The translations under genes and the position numbers were made by a program. From Rhodocollybia butyracea (lineage: Eukaryota > Basidiomycota > Agaricomycetes > Agaricales > Omphalotaceae), in the NCBI GenBank assembly GCA_015501585.1, contig JADNRY010000121.1:121422-185421 (forward strand): 64,000 nt of DNA, given 5' to 3'. Below, in pieces: positions 23,648 through 33,436 of the stretch (position 1 is its first letter; each line of letters begins with the position of its first letter). The notes below the pieces were generated by a model. The model did no database searches, had not been told where the DNA came from, and worked only from the letters and a program-made list of their open reading frames with translations.

Positions 23648-25400
23648 ATGCCTTCTACTCAACTCACTGAGTCCCAAGACAGCTTCACAACTGTCACACA
23701 TTGCTCTCTGTTGTTGCCTCCTATCACCTTTACCTCACCCAGGAAGATCTTGGCTGCCATTGCCACCTCTGAAGGTGTCAACAATAGTATTCATTCTCCT
23801 CGCTCTAACAATTGCTTTGCCCCACTGGAACCCATTGACGGACAGGCCATGGCTGACACCAACAATACCAACAACAAGGCAACCCCTCCTCCTGCAGATA
23901 ACTCTGATGCCACCCCTCCTGCTCCCACCTCTATGTCCCTTACGGCTCTGAAAGGCAATAAGAATTGCAAGACTGTCTCCAACCAAGCTGAAGCTCCCAC
24001 CACCACTCATGTACTTCAGAGCTGTGCAGCCTCTGCCGTCGACATCTCCAAAGGTGCCGAGGGTGAAGTGGCAAAACCCCGTGAACCCATTCTTGCCATT
24101 ACTGCCACTGGGAATAAAGGGAAAGCTAAAGCCAAGGGTAAGAGTTTTTTCATTCAACCTCTCCCTCTGCAATTCTGTCTGAAACGACGCCCTGCCAAAA
24201 TCAACCCCCCCTCCGCTCCCTCATCTCCTTCCCCCTTCAACAATGACAGCTCCAATAACATTTCCAACCATGCTCACCGCTCTACTTCTGACAACAAACA
24301 GTTCTTTACTAATGCTGCTTGAGCCAAAAGCATCAGTCCTCCAGCACCTGTCAATGACACCTGGAGTGCTATGAGGATGATCAACCTCTCACCAGCACAC
24401 TGTGCCTCCGTGAAGCTGCCATTGACAGCAACCAGTCTACCCCAAAACCCTCCTTCATGTGCCTCATCAAGTCCCGCCGCAACGCCCCTCCTGCAAAGAA
24501 ACTCCATGGTGCAGATGGCCAAGCAAAACCCACCTACATTCCCCACCCTGAACCTTGCCCTTGTCTCTCCTCCCCTCCTGTGCACAACCAACCCCACCCC
24601 CCAATCTGTGTTGAGGAAGAGGCTCCTGTTATTTGCTACCCTTTTGGCACCTTTGATGGTCATCCATCCTGCCTGTCCGCAATGATGCACACTCCCAGGT
24701 GACTTTCCCTTCATAACATCAAGGTAGTACTTGAAGGCCTTGACCCCTTCCAGGCCAATGCCTGGCAAGAAACTCCAGCCAACCAAAATCCACTCATTGC
24801 CACAGTCGCTGAAGTGCTAACCCTAATGAGAGCTGCCTGTGACATTGCTCAGTACAACATCATGGTTCTTATCAGTGGTATTATAATACTGCCTCCCCTA
24901 GGCCTTATCAATGGTATTATAATACACTACCAAGAAGTTATCAGTGTATATTATAATACAAATACCACCTCAGGTACCAACCTTGACCTTTCCTCCCCCA
25001 TCTGCCTTTGTAAGCTGGATGGCAGCCCTGCTACCACCCCCGTCTCTCATCTCATTTGAGGAATTGATCCTGACCTCTCTGCTTACCACCTGTCCACCAT
25101 GGGTCAGTTTACCATAGCCGCTGGAGGTCAAGCCATTCACATCTCCAAGCTGTTCTCTCCAATCAATGGTTTTCTTGGAGTCATTGCCAACCTTACCTTC
25201 AAAGATGACAACTCTGGAATCACCAAATGCACCATCTACTATGACAATACAATCTGAAACTTGGTCCTAGCCAACATCCCAGAGCAAGCCACTGTGACCA
25301 CCAATGACTTTGGTCAAGAAGTCCATCTCAGTCCCCAACAGATATTTACCAGCTGGTCTCTCACCATTGTAGTTTGTTCCTTGCATATGGGCACCGCCGC
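23648..25400 (+). pseudogene. degraded coding region of unknown family, probably transposon-derived
   Basis: An ATG at 23648 opens about 225 codons rich in Ser/Thr/Pro/Asn with a basic patch (GNKGKAKAKGK). The frame then stops at 24320. Similar-quality coding continues in a second frame from about 24390 to 25390, so there is a frameshift near 24400. That second frame reads FMCLIKSRRNAPPAKKLHGA, VLEGLDPFQANAWQETP, HLSTMGQFTIAAGGQ and ANLTFKDDNSGITKCTIYYD, broken by TGA codons at 24700 (approx.), 25057 and 25255. I do not recognise the family. Its place in a repeat block and the stop-rich decay suggest a transposon-encoded protein, but a decayed host gene is possible. Confidence 0.4.
24868..24965 (+). 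repeat. three-copy tandem repeat of about 32-36 bp
   Basis: Units begin TTATCAGTGGTATTATAATA, TTATCAATGGTATTATAATA and TTATCAGTGTATATTATAAT, separated by 12-15 variable bases. The repeat lies in the degraded coding region and keeps its frame open. Confidence 0.75.
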
Positions 25401-25591
25401 CATCCCCAAGTCAGTGGATGGGATGGATATGCAGCTCAGTCGCTGTCCATCAGGCTCTCACAAAGCAGATCGTGAAGCTGAACCATTGGTGGCTGTGCCT
25501 TATGTACAGCCACGATTGGGCAACACCTCATGTTGTGCCTATAAAAAGGGAAACAAAAATTTTATCTTTCCCAACTCACCTTTTCACCACC

Positions 25592-26398
25592 ATGGAGAAA
25601 GACATGCCATCGAAAGACAACAAACCACCATCACTGCTCCGGCAGCAACAACAACAAAACAATGGCGCTGGGCAACCAGCACTATCTCCACCTTCCATAC
25701 CAGCTCAACTGAGCAATCAGTTGATGCCAAATTAACGAACTGTTGGCGCAAACCTGCCAGCACAACTTGTGTTTGGCACAGCAAATGCATATCCTGCTGA
25801 ACCAGCGGGATTACAACAAGCCATTAACATGGCAGGTACGGGGTCATCATCAATGGCTTTCAACCAGGTACTCAACAACATTGGACACCAATTATTGTGG
25901 ACATTCCACCCTAATATAGGGTGTCGTCTTCACAAGATTTTGCCCATGGGGATGTGTCCACATTGCCAAAACTTCCTCCAGCATTCGACGGAGGCATTTG
26001 TTATGGCAGACCCTAGTTGGACCACCACTGGTAATGCTCAAGAGGAGTACTACCGGCAACACCATCAACACAATGTGCCAAACAATGAAAACAAATCAGC
26101 AGTGCAGCTGGCTATCCAGCTTGGCACCACTAGCCATGACTTATTGTCTCTTACAAGACGGTATACTGATTTATAGCAAGACTACAATGACACAGCACGT
26201 GCAAAATTCGCAGCCTCCAAGAGAGGTGCAACAGATAGTCAGACAATTTGGAGGGATACCACTGGTATTTGTCCACAAGACATGGCCATGGCTCTCCTCG
26301 TTATGAGGAGGAAAGCCAGTCTGGGAAATGTAAAGTCACATGACTCTGGAAAGACAGCCATGCGCTCCAACTGGACCAAAAGGCCACAATATCAGGTC
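25592..26398 (+). pseudogene. degraded ORF of unknown family with two in-frame stops
   Basis: One frame runs from ATG at 25592 (MEKDMPSKDNKPPSLLRQQQ) to a TGA at 26396-26398, about 268 codons, interrupted only by TAA at 25733 and TAG at 26174. It has a glutamine run, a HPNIGCRLHKILPMGMCPHC segment whose CPHC could be half of a zinc-binding site, and an Asn/Gln/His-rich stretch. After the last stop the same frame keeps coding character to about 26700. No known domain recognised. The single-base nature of the breaks suggests recent decay. Probably part of the same transposon layer as the preceding region. Confidence 0.35.
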
Positions 26399-26969
26399 TG
26401 ACCTGATATGCTTCCCAGACTATATAAATGGTTCACTTCTTGACAGGAAACACCGATGGGTCAGGCCGCCTTGTATTCATCAGCTGGCATCCACGAATGG
26501 AGTGTTTGCTTACTGCACTGTCTTCATGGTACATGATGCCCAAAGGGCGCACTGTCAACCCTTGTGGGGTGATGAGATATGCCGCCCAGGCATCAGCCAT
26601 ACCATTTCTGGACAGCGGTGAGAGTTTGGCTCGCGGTACAGTGCCCGCAGGAGCCATTCAAATGGATGAGGGTCTGGCAGTAGTACTGCTAGACCATCCC
26701 ACAGGGGGTGGGCTTCATATGGCCTTTCCCTTTCTTCTTCTTTTCTCCATTCAGAGTGCCAGCAGCCTTGTCCTGCTTAGCAGTACAGGCAATAGATATG
26801 AAAACTGGTTCAAACCAGTTGACGAGCAGAGTTTGTTGTAACTCACTTATGTGAGTTAGGTCTCCTCTTCAGAGAGATCAGACTTCCTGGTCTAAGACCC
26901 AGTATAGGGTCCAACACCGTGAGGTGTTGTATCCATGTCTATTTGTGAACATAGGTTCACAAAGTATCC

Positions 26970-27257
26970 TCAGATACCAGATGGATTCTCGGCTGTTAGC
27001 CGGGAATATAAGATTTTCTGCTCTAGTGAGGGTAGCCTCGCAAGCGGTGTGAGTCCCATATGAAATGGGAATTCATCGATTGTCATTGACTTCGACAAGA
27101 TTGGCATCTTCGCCATAGCGAATCCAACCATCGGTGGCAAAGTAGCCACTCCTGCATAGGACAAAGACGGAGCAGGTGCTCCTGTTGTTGATGGATCCAG
27201 GTCCATTGGACCTGTGCTACTATCAATGTCAAATGACACTGAGTTGTTGTTAGACAA
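26970..27257 (-). pseudogene. fragment of an unrecognised (gag-like?) protein N-terminus
   Basis: ATG at 27257 gives MSNNNSVSFDIDSSTGPMDL and then a Pro/Ala-rich segment and LTPLARLPSLEQKILYSRLT, 95 codons. A short acidic and low-complexity start followed by a helical region is common in Copia-type gag proteins, but that is only a resemblance. The first codons lie inside the perfect hairpin at 27240-27326, so the same MSNNNS start is also encoded on the plus strand (ATG at 27309). Confidence 0.25.
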
Positions 27258-27326
27258 GAATATGGTAGAAGCAGGAGCTTCTACCCATCTCCTGCTTCTA
27301 CCATATTCTTGTCTAACAACAACTCA
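27240..27326. repeat. perfect 38-bp inverted repeat with 11-nt loop
   Basis: Left arm 27240-27277 (TGAGTTGTTGTTAGACAAGA... to GCAGGAG) and right arm 27289-27326 are exact reverse complements over 38 bp, with loop CTTCTACCCAT. Perfect pairing in otherwise decayed sequence implies a recent origin or a functional hairpin. Confidence 0.95.
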
Positions 27327-28599
27327 ACCGTGAGGACGGTAGAAACATGCTTAGCGGTCCTACGGAAAGCTACGCGCCGGGATAGCCTTGGCAAATCGAA
27401 ACATTTGATCTTAGAAACCATACACGGAAGGTCTTATCCGTTAAAGCCAACTATCGGGAATCACTTGTACATACTCAGCGCAGTTGCTCGAGATTATCAT
27501 AAGTGGTGTCATTGGAAAGCTATCTTCTCGAGAGAATGTTAATCACACTCAGGATGGACAGAACTATCCGAGGAATAGAATGAAACTCACCCAAGGGAAA
27601 CCGGGCGGCGAGTGATCATGAAGCGCAAAGGTACTCCTGACCCCGGAGAATTGTGGAGTAATCGGAGAAACCTCGCTCGGATCAAAACACTCTAAAACTA
27701 TGTTAATCCTCACGAAATCATATTTTACCTCTGATATATACCCAAGAATGGACTATTTCTTTATCATTGTGTACCATATATAGGCTGGAGTTTCCTTTCC
27801 GAGCCAGATTCCTCTGTTCCACTCTCTTTCCGTCTCTCTCCATATCTGTTTCATCTATTTTTCATATTAAACTCTCTCTACTCAGTATATAAGCCAGATA
27901 TATTTATTCAATAAGACAAGTTTCTTGCCCTCGACTTGACTGCTAAGACCAGTGCTCCGTAGAACGTCCCCACGGGATCAGTAGCATGACGCCTCCTGAC
28001 TTGGTTATCTTAAGAAAGTAATAAACTTCACGCGCTTCGCAAAGCCCATTTATATCTTGATCAAATTTAAGTGTGTAGAGTTCTCTCGAACTCCAGATCG
28101 ACTCAAATCTAGTTGCTTCCTTAGAGGGGACGGCTTCTAGTAAGGGATTATTCGGCTCCAGAGTGAGGGTTCCTTAGTTGACTTCTTCACGAAGTTAGAC
28201 GAGCCACTAAGATTGTGGTACGAGTTCCTAGTGATTAAGTTCACTCACAATATCGTAGCTTGGCCCAGAGTTTGGTCGAGGACTTTACGGCGTCACAGCA
28301 GCTAGTGCCAGAGTTTGCCTAGGGTTGTTGACAAACCTCGAGATTACTATTCTAGCTAGAGCCAGAGTTTGCCTAGGAGAACCTTAGTTTCGTTGTATTG
28401 GTTTTGGTTTTGGTTAATTGATTTGGACATACACACCTGGTTCCCTCGTACACTCATACACCCCAACTAGGCTTCTCTCAACTTAGTTCTAAGAGTTGTC
28501 TAAGCTTAGTTACCCACGTTAGCGCTACAGTCTTGAACCTGGAGCAGTCGCGCACATACATCCGATATTACAAAGCTTTCCCTCGGGGAATCTCTGACA
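27327..28599 (+). other. LTR-like region upstream of a gag-like ORF
   Basis: No ORF of note. 28240-28599 shares order and partial sequence with 29640-30034: CCACTAAGATTGTGGT against CCACTAAGAGTGTGGT, GGCCCAGAGTTTGGTC against GACCCAGAGTTGGTC, CACCTGGTTCCCTCG against CGCCGGTTCCCACA, and both end in GAATCTCTGACAAC. This is what two diverged LTRs of one family would look like. The 5' boundary is not clear. Confidence 0.4.
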
Positions 28600-28752
28600 A
28601 CCCGCCCTCGCTCCCTTACATATCGATAGTCTGGTTAGGTGCGGTAGTGTTTTTTGTTAGGTTGTTTTATAGCACCTTTCGCATACCTACACGTAAATAC
28701 CCAAATAGCGGAGGTTATCCTCTGTCATCATTATTATTGCCATTTGGTGGCT

Positions 28753-29283
28753 ATGGGGCAAATTACAATCACCTCGCCTCCTCCGCTGCAAACATTGTTT
28801 GCTAACTACCTCAATGGCACCATCGAGGATGTTGCCCGATTCTTTGCTGAGCAAGGAATCTCTGTTGCGGATCTTCAAGATTCCGCTTTGCATGCAGCCA
28901 CCTGGCTGCAAACATTCAGCCCACGTAATGCGGAAGCAGCATTAGTTGCTTCTATACTCAGGGGGTGCATACCCCCTCATCTTTGTCTCCCCGCTGGGAT
29001 CAATGATCACTATTGTACTCTTACGGGTACAATAGACAATCGCCCGCCGACCATCACAGATGTCCAGCTTACTCCAATGGTGGTGCCTATGGCACCGCAA
29101 GTGTTCAACCTGCCGCCTGTGCCTGTGCCACAGGCTTCATTTATTGCATCAACTTCGTCAATGACAACTAACATTGCTGCTGGAGCCACTGCTCCAGCTC
29201 CTTCTTCATCCAGACCTGCTCCCGCAGGACCTCCTTCATCATCTGGAGATATGCCTCCCCAGATGGATGAATCTGATGGATAG
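28753..29283 (+). CDS. gag-like ORF between LTR-like sequences
   Basis: ATG at 28753 opens an intact 176-codon frame: MGQITITSPPPLQTLFANYL, then a helical part (VARFFAEQGISVADLQDSAL, ATWLQTFSPRNAEAALVASI) and a long Pro/Ala/Ser-rich tail ending PPQMDESDG. It starts about 150 bp after the end of one LTR-like region and ends 74 bp before a purine tract that precedes TGTAACACC at 29368. The layout fits a small non-autonomous LTR retrotransposon coding only a gag-like protein. I see no zinc knuckle, protease or polymerase, and no family match I can name. Confidence 0.4.
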   Translation: MGQITITSPPPLQTLFANYLNGTIEDVARFFAEQGISVADLQDSALHAATWLQTFSPRNAEAALVASILRGCIPPHLCLPAGINDHYCTLTGTIDNRPPTITDVQLTPMVVPMAPQVFNLPPVPVPQASFIASTSSMTTNIAAGATAPAPSSSRPAPAGPPSSSGDMPPQMDESDG

Positions 29284-29356
29284 TTCCCCCAGTAATACGT
29301 CTTACTGGGGATCTATCCCATCATATCATTCGATTAGTACCCTAGGTACTAATCTA

Positions 29357-29367
29357 GTGGGGGAGGG
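29357..29367 (+). other. candidate polypurine tract
   Basis: GTGGGGGAGGG immediately precedes TGTAACACC. Such a purine run directly before TG is the normal primer site for plus-strand synthesis in LTR retrotransposons. Confidence 0.45.
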
Positions 29368-30034
29368 TGTAACACCTCCTCCCCATCTTGCCTGATTTCC
29401 TTAACTTTTGTCACATTGCGACTCTTATCCCATCCCATCACCCAATTAGATATCATTTCTATTATATTCATTTTGATTACTATAACTAGTCGAATTACAT
29501 AAAATACTGTAGTTCTTCTACACTACGAGTACACAATTGCATAGCCTTTGTCGTGCTCTTTCGTGTGAACGTAAGACTCTCGCCTAAGGGCGTTATAACT
29601 TGTGAAGTGTTTGGACTTGCCATTCTAGTGGGGGCATTTTGTTAAACTTGTTGCTGTACCACTAAGAGTGTGGTCCATCTCCTAGAAACAAGAAGTTCCT
29701 TTCAGTTTGACAAGTAGATCAAAGTGATCAATAAGTCTTACAGTGTTTGTGCTTTGACCCAGAGTTGGTCTCATGCTTACACAACCTTGAAGCGTAGTTC
29801 AAAGAGAGTGCACAATGTTGAAACTCGGTTACAGTTACACACTACACACACACACTTGGGTTTTGACCAAGTCTTACAGGACTACTTTCAACCTTACCTA
29901 CACGCCGGTTCCCACACTCAGTTCTACAGAACTAGATTTATGCAGCAGGTTACAAAAGAAGCGAAACTCCTAAACACTGGTTGTTGAAGTACCACTTCAC
30001 CCCTTTTTGAAATTTATTAGAGGAATCTCTGACA
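29368..30034 (+). repeat. candidate 3' LTR
   Basis: Begins TGTAACACC after a polypurine tract and could end TCTCTGACA at 30034 (TG...CA), about 667 bp. Its second half is similar in order to 28240-28599. No 5-bp target duplication was identified, and the two regions differ enough that they may come from different insertions. Confidence 0.4.
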
Positions 30035-30639
30035 ACTCTCCCACTTGCACCAATAAGATTTGATTGCCTGCCATGTGGCACTTATAGAGGTAGTTCTTTT
30101 GTGCAACTCATAGTTGCCCATTCTCAACCACCGTAACAACCACACAAATTAGTGGTATTGTTCGCTAGTTGTTACAGTTGTTTTGTAATGCATTTCAAAG
30201 ACTAGTTAGTACAAACTAGACCAATTAGTGTGCCAGAAGAATCAGTCAGGAATGTCTCTCAAGCAATAGGGTCAGAGTCTGAGACCATTGAAGATGTGAT
30301 GAAGAACATATCCATTACAATACATAGTTAATATATACATATTAGTTAACAAACTGTAGCTCTTCAATCCTGCTGAAGAGCCCATTTTGTCATTGTGTTC
30401 TGAGGATTGCATTGTAAATAATCAGCAGTAGTACTACATTGATATACATTTGTGAATGCTTTCATTACATATGGTAAATGGGGCAATCTGCGGGTGGCAG
30501 GACAATGAGCGGAGAACTTGAAGGGCAGTGATCGGTGGAATGGGAACATGACATTACCGGCACATACACTTGGAGGTCCGGAAAGGTTGCTAGATAGTGA
30601 AAGGGTTTGCCGGGGGGTTGTCATGAGGCAACAGGGTTG
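30035..30639. other. no gene seen; probable retrotransposon debris
   Basis: The minus strand (30624-30364) continues open after the Copia protease remnant but without a recognisable motif. Otherwise nothing. Confidence 0.4.
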
Positions 30640-30890
30640 CTAAAAGGAACTATCCCACTCCAACAGGAATATTGATGGTGACAGAACCAGTGCCCATTAC
30701 CTTGAACATTTCCTTGTTTGCAGCACAGAAGGATTTTGGGGGATCTCCTCAAATTTTTTGAAGTCATCATGATAAGGACTAATGTGATGACTACAACCAG
30801 AGTCATACAGCTCAGAACGAGCACAGGAGGGGGTGCCTTCATTGTTTATAATGGCAGCTGCACAAGCAAGGAGGAAGAATCAGAAATTTC
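30640..30890 (-). pseudogene. Ty1/Copia retropepsin fragment, frameshifted
   Basis: The minus strand reads ELYDSGCSHHISPYHDDFKK and, after a one-base deletion near 30745, FCAANKEMFKVMGTGSV. This is the catalytic D-S-G start of the Copia-type aspartic protease with its usual HISP motif and the following AANK...GTG segment. Neighbouring sequence upstream (to about 31250) keeps broken frames such as AYCAASVRTLKKAAELLKKH that may belong to other insertions. Only a short dead fragment remains. Confidence 0.7.
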
Positions 30891-33436
30891 ACAGGTATTA
30901 TCTTGCCAGAGCTGACATCCATCACACCAAACTTCTATATGTATATACTGTATTCTGCACCTTTACCTTCACTTAGAGCTTGACCAGGACCCTTGACTAT
31001 CCAATCATCCAAGAAGAGAGTTGGGCTGGGCTGGATAGATTGTGCTGATAGCGAGATTCACAACAGGAGACCTCTGTTGGACTTTCTATGGCATCATACT
31101 GATAAATCATGGTAGTAATTGGGTAGTGATATCCTGGATGTTTTTTCAATAATTCCGCAGCCTTTTTGAGGGTCCTAACCGAAGCTGCACAATAAGCATA
31201 GGCTATGTTTAGTTTGCTGAAGCCATCAGAAGCAGAAGAATATTCAAGTCAGCAACTGCATCATGGAATATACAGAGTTTGAGCTATGTAGACATCTTCA
31301 GTGGCTTTCAATAATTGTATATGATATACTATAGGCTATATTTCTACTGGCTGCATCCATCCAGCCCTACCATCCCCACCAAGTGTTTCTGCAAATTATC
31401 ATTTCCTGGAACAAGCTGGAACCTTGTTTGTGCTGGTCTGTTCATCCGTGATGAACAGGAGTTTTACAAGTGTGATCACCCTACATTAAGGCCAATGCAA
31501 ACCTCAGTAGTAGTAGCGGAGTAAGCAGAAAATCATGGAAATTCTGCGAGCGCGAGCAGATTGGAAGGCAGACTGAGGCAGGCCTAGTGCAAACATAGTA
31601 GTATAAGTTTATTCTTCTATACATGTAATTAGATAAATCAATATCAGTATCATATATCTTTGTTAGAATAATGTTAGAATAATGCAAGAATGATGGATAG
31701 CACAAACTGAAACACACAAAATGCTGTATGTGCTCTGGCGGTTGAAGCTGTAAGTTCCAGTCTGTCGCCTTGAATAGAGTCGAGAAATATCAATTTGTAC
31801 TCAGGACACGGCAAGTAAGGCTGAGACCTGTCCTTCAAGTTGAATGACTCAGGCTTCAAAACCTACACACTGCGTGTACAAGTAATATCGCTCAGGTAAA
31901 AGCTGTGATTATCTTGTAATAAAAATCTTCCCTTTTCTTTCTTTCATCCGGCTCTTTGCAACTTGAAAAACTTGAATTTCTCGTCTGGTTGACAGACTCA
32001 GGACTCGGGTCTAGACAAAGTAAGTCACAAGCCAAGAAATCAAGCCGATGGCCATATGAAGATCAGAATAATGGCAAAAAGGGACTATCTGGCATGCCGG
32101 CTCAACATCAAAGACCGGCATAGCAGAGGTTGGCACATAATTACTGAAACAAACGGCATTGCGGCTTAACCTCAGGTGGGAAAGAAATACCCAATCTGGC
32201 AATTTTTGAAGAATCAAACACTCAATTGTCACCTACAAGACCCTCCCTTCCCTTCGGTCAGAGTCGGGGATAGTCGCTGACATGTCAGCAAAATCCCAAC
32301 CTGACTTTTGACCCTGACTAGTACTGACTGTCCAACACTGCTCTTCAGCCAATCAGGCATATACAAACTTAATGTGCTGTTTGTGTTTTTTATGGTCCCC
32401 AACTTGAAGCTTCAAGAGGGCCCGGTACTACAAGATATAGGTTGTGTATTATATTTGTGGCTGCGCCATTTCGAGAGGCAGTAATATGTTGTGATGAATT
32501 TGGCGAAAACAAGCTCAAAAGAGGGGAAGTATAAAGCATGTAGAATGCACAGTTAAAACGTGAGAACGAGCTACCATTGCCGGTAGGTCACACACACCGG
32601 CATAGCCTAATTTGGCATGAGCCGACATAATCCTCCGCGGCAGTGCCATAAACCGAATTCTGTTGATTGCGCCTGAGCACTTATGTAATTACGATTTTTT
32701 GCCCTTGAGATCGTCCAGCCTCAGGCAAATAGATTAGCCTGGCTGTGTATGTTGGAGTATCCGTCCTACCCCCGTAAATTTGATTGGTTTCCCTTTTCCG
32801 GCGATGGTGATCAACGATCACGTTGGTTATCATCTTTGAATCAGTGATTAACAAGCGCGGGTCCAGTTTGTCTCTCGAGTCTGAGATATCTTTTACGGAA
32901 AGGTTGCCGAAAATGACCATTCTTGGTATATGTGGCAAAAATATATTCCGTCTAGGAAAAAATAGTCATTTGGATCGATCTCCGTTATATTAATAATTAA
33001 CAATTCACGTGATGGAACACACGAAATTGATCAGCTCAGGAACCAAACAAAGGGCAACAAATATTGCTTTCTTTTCTTCTTTTTCCTCTATTTTGCCACC
33101 GCTTTCTCTTCATTTTTTCGTTCAGAAGGTATGTTCAATGTTTTTTTATTTCTTCCTTTCCCGTTCACTTCTTTCATCAATGTCGCTATTCAGTATCGCT
33201 CTCTTTGACTAAATATGTCTCATACCCCATTTTTGCACTGTTGTTTTAATCAAGTGGAAAAGAAATCTAGAAAATATCCAATTTCTATAGATCTTTGGCA
33301 GTGGATTTATTGCTTATTATCAGTTCGACTCCTTTTCTCTTTTTTAAAGTTGACACTCCAACAATACCTATTCTCAATTTTTGTGCATCTAGGTTCAAAG
33401 TGACTGCTTTAAGCTGTACTGCAGAGTTTTATACCA
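30891..33436. other. intergenic, decayed repeats, no intact gene
   Basis: Short ORFs here have no recognisable domains. 33000-33420 is pyrimidine-rich and could be the leader or promoter of the AT-hook gene. Nothing else supported. Confidence 0.45.

Noticed and set aside
23735..24172. 145-codon minus-strand ORF
   Set aside because: Antisense of the Ser/Pro-rich plus-strand frame; glycine-rich composition is a by-product of the other strand.
29820..29870. CACACA run as a possible CRISPR or satellite
   Set aside because: A simple dinucleotide run only; CRISPR arrays are not expected in a fungal nuclear genome and no spaced repeats are present.
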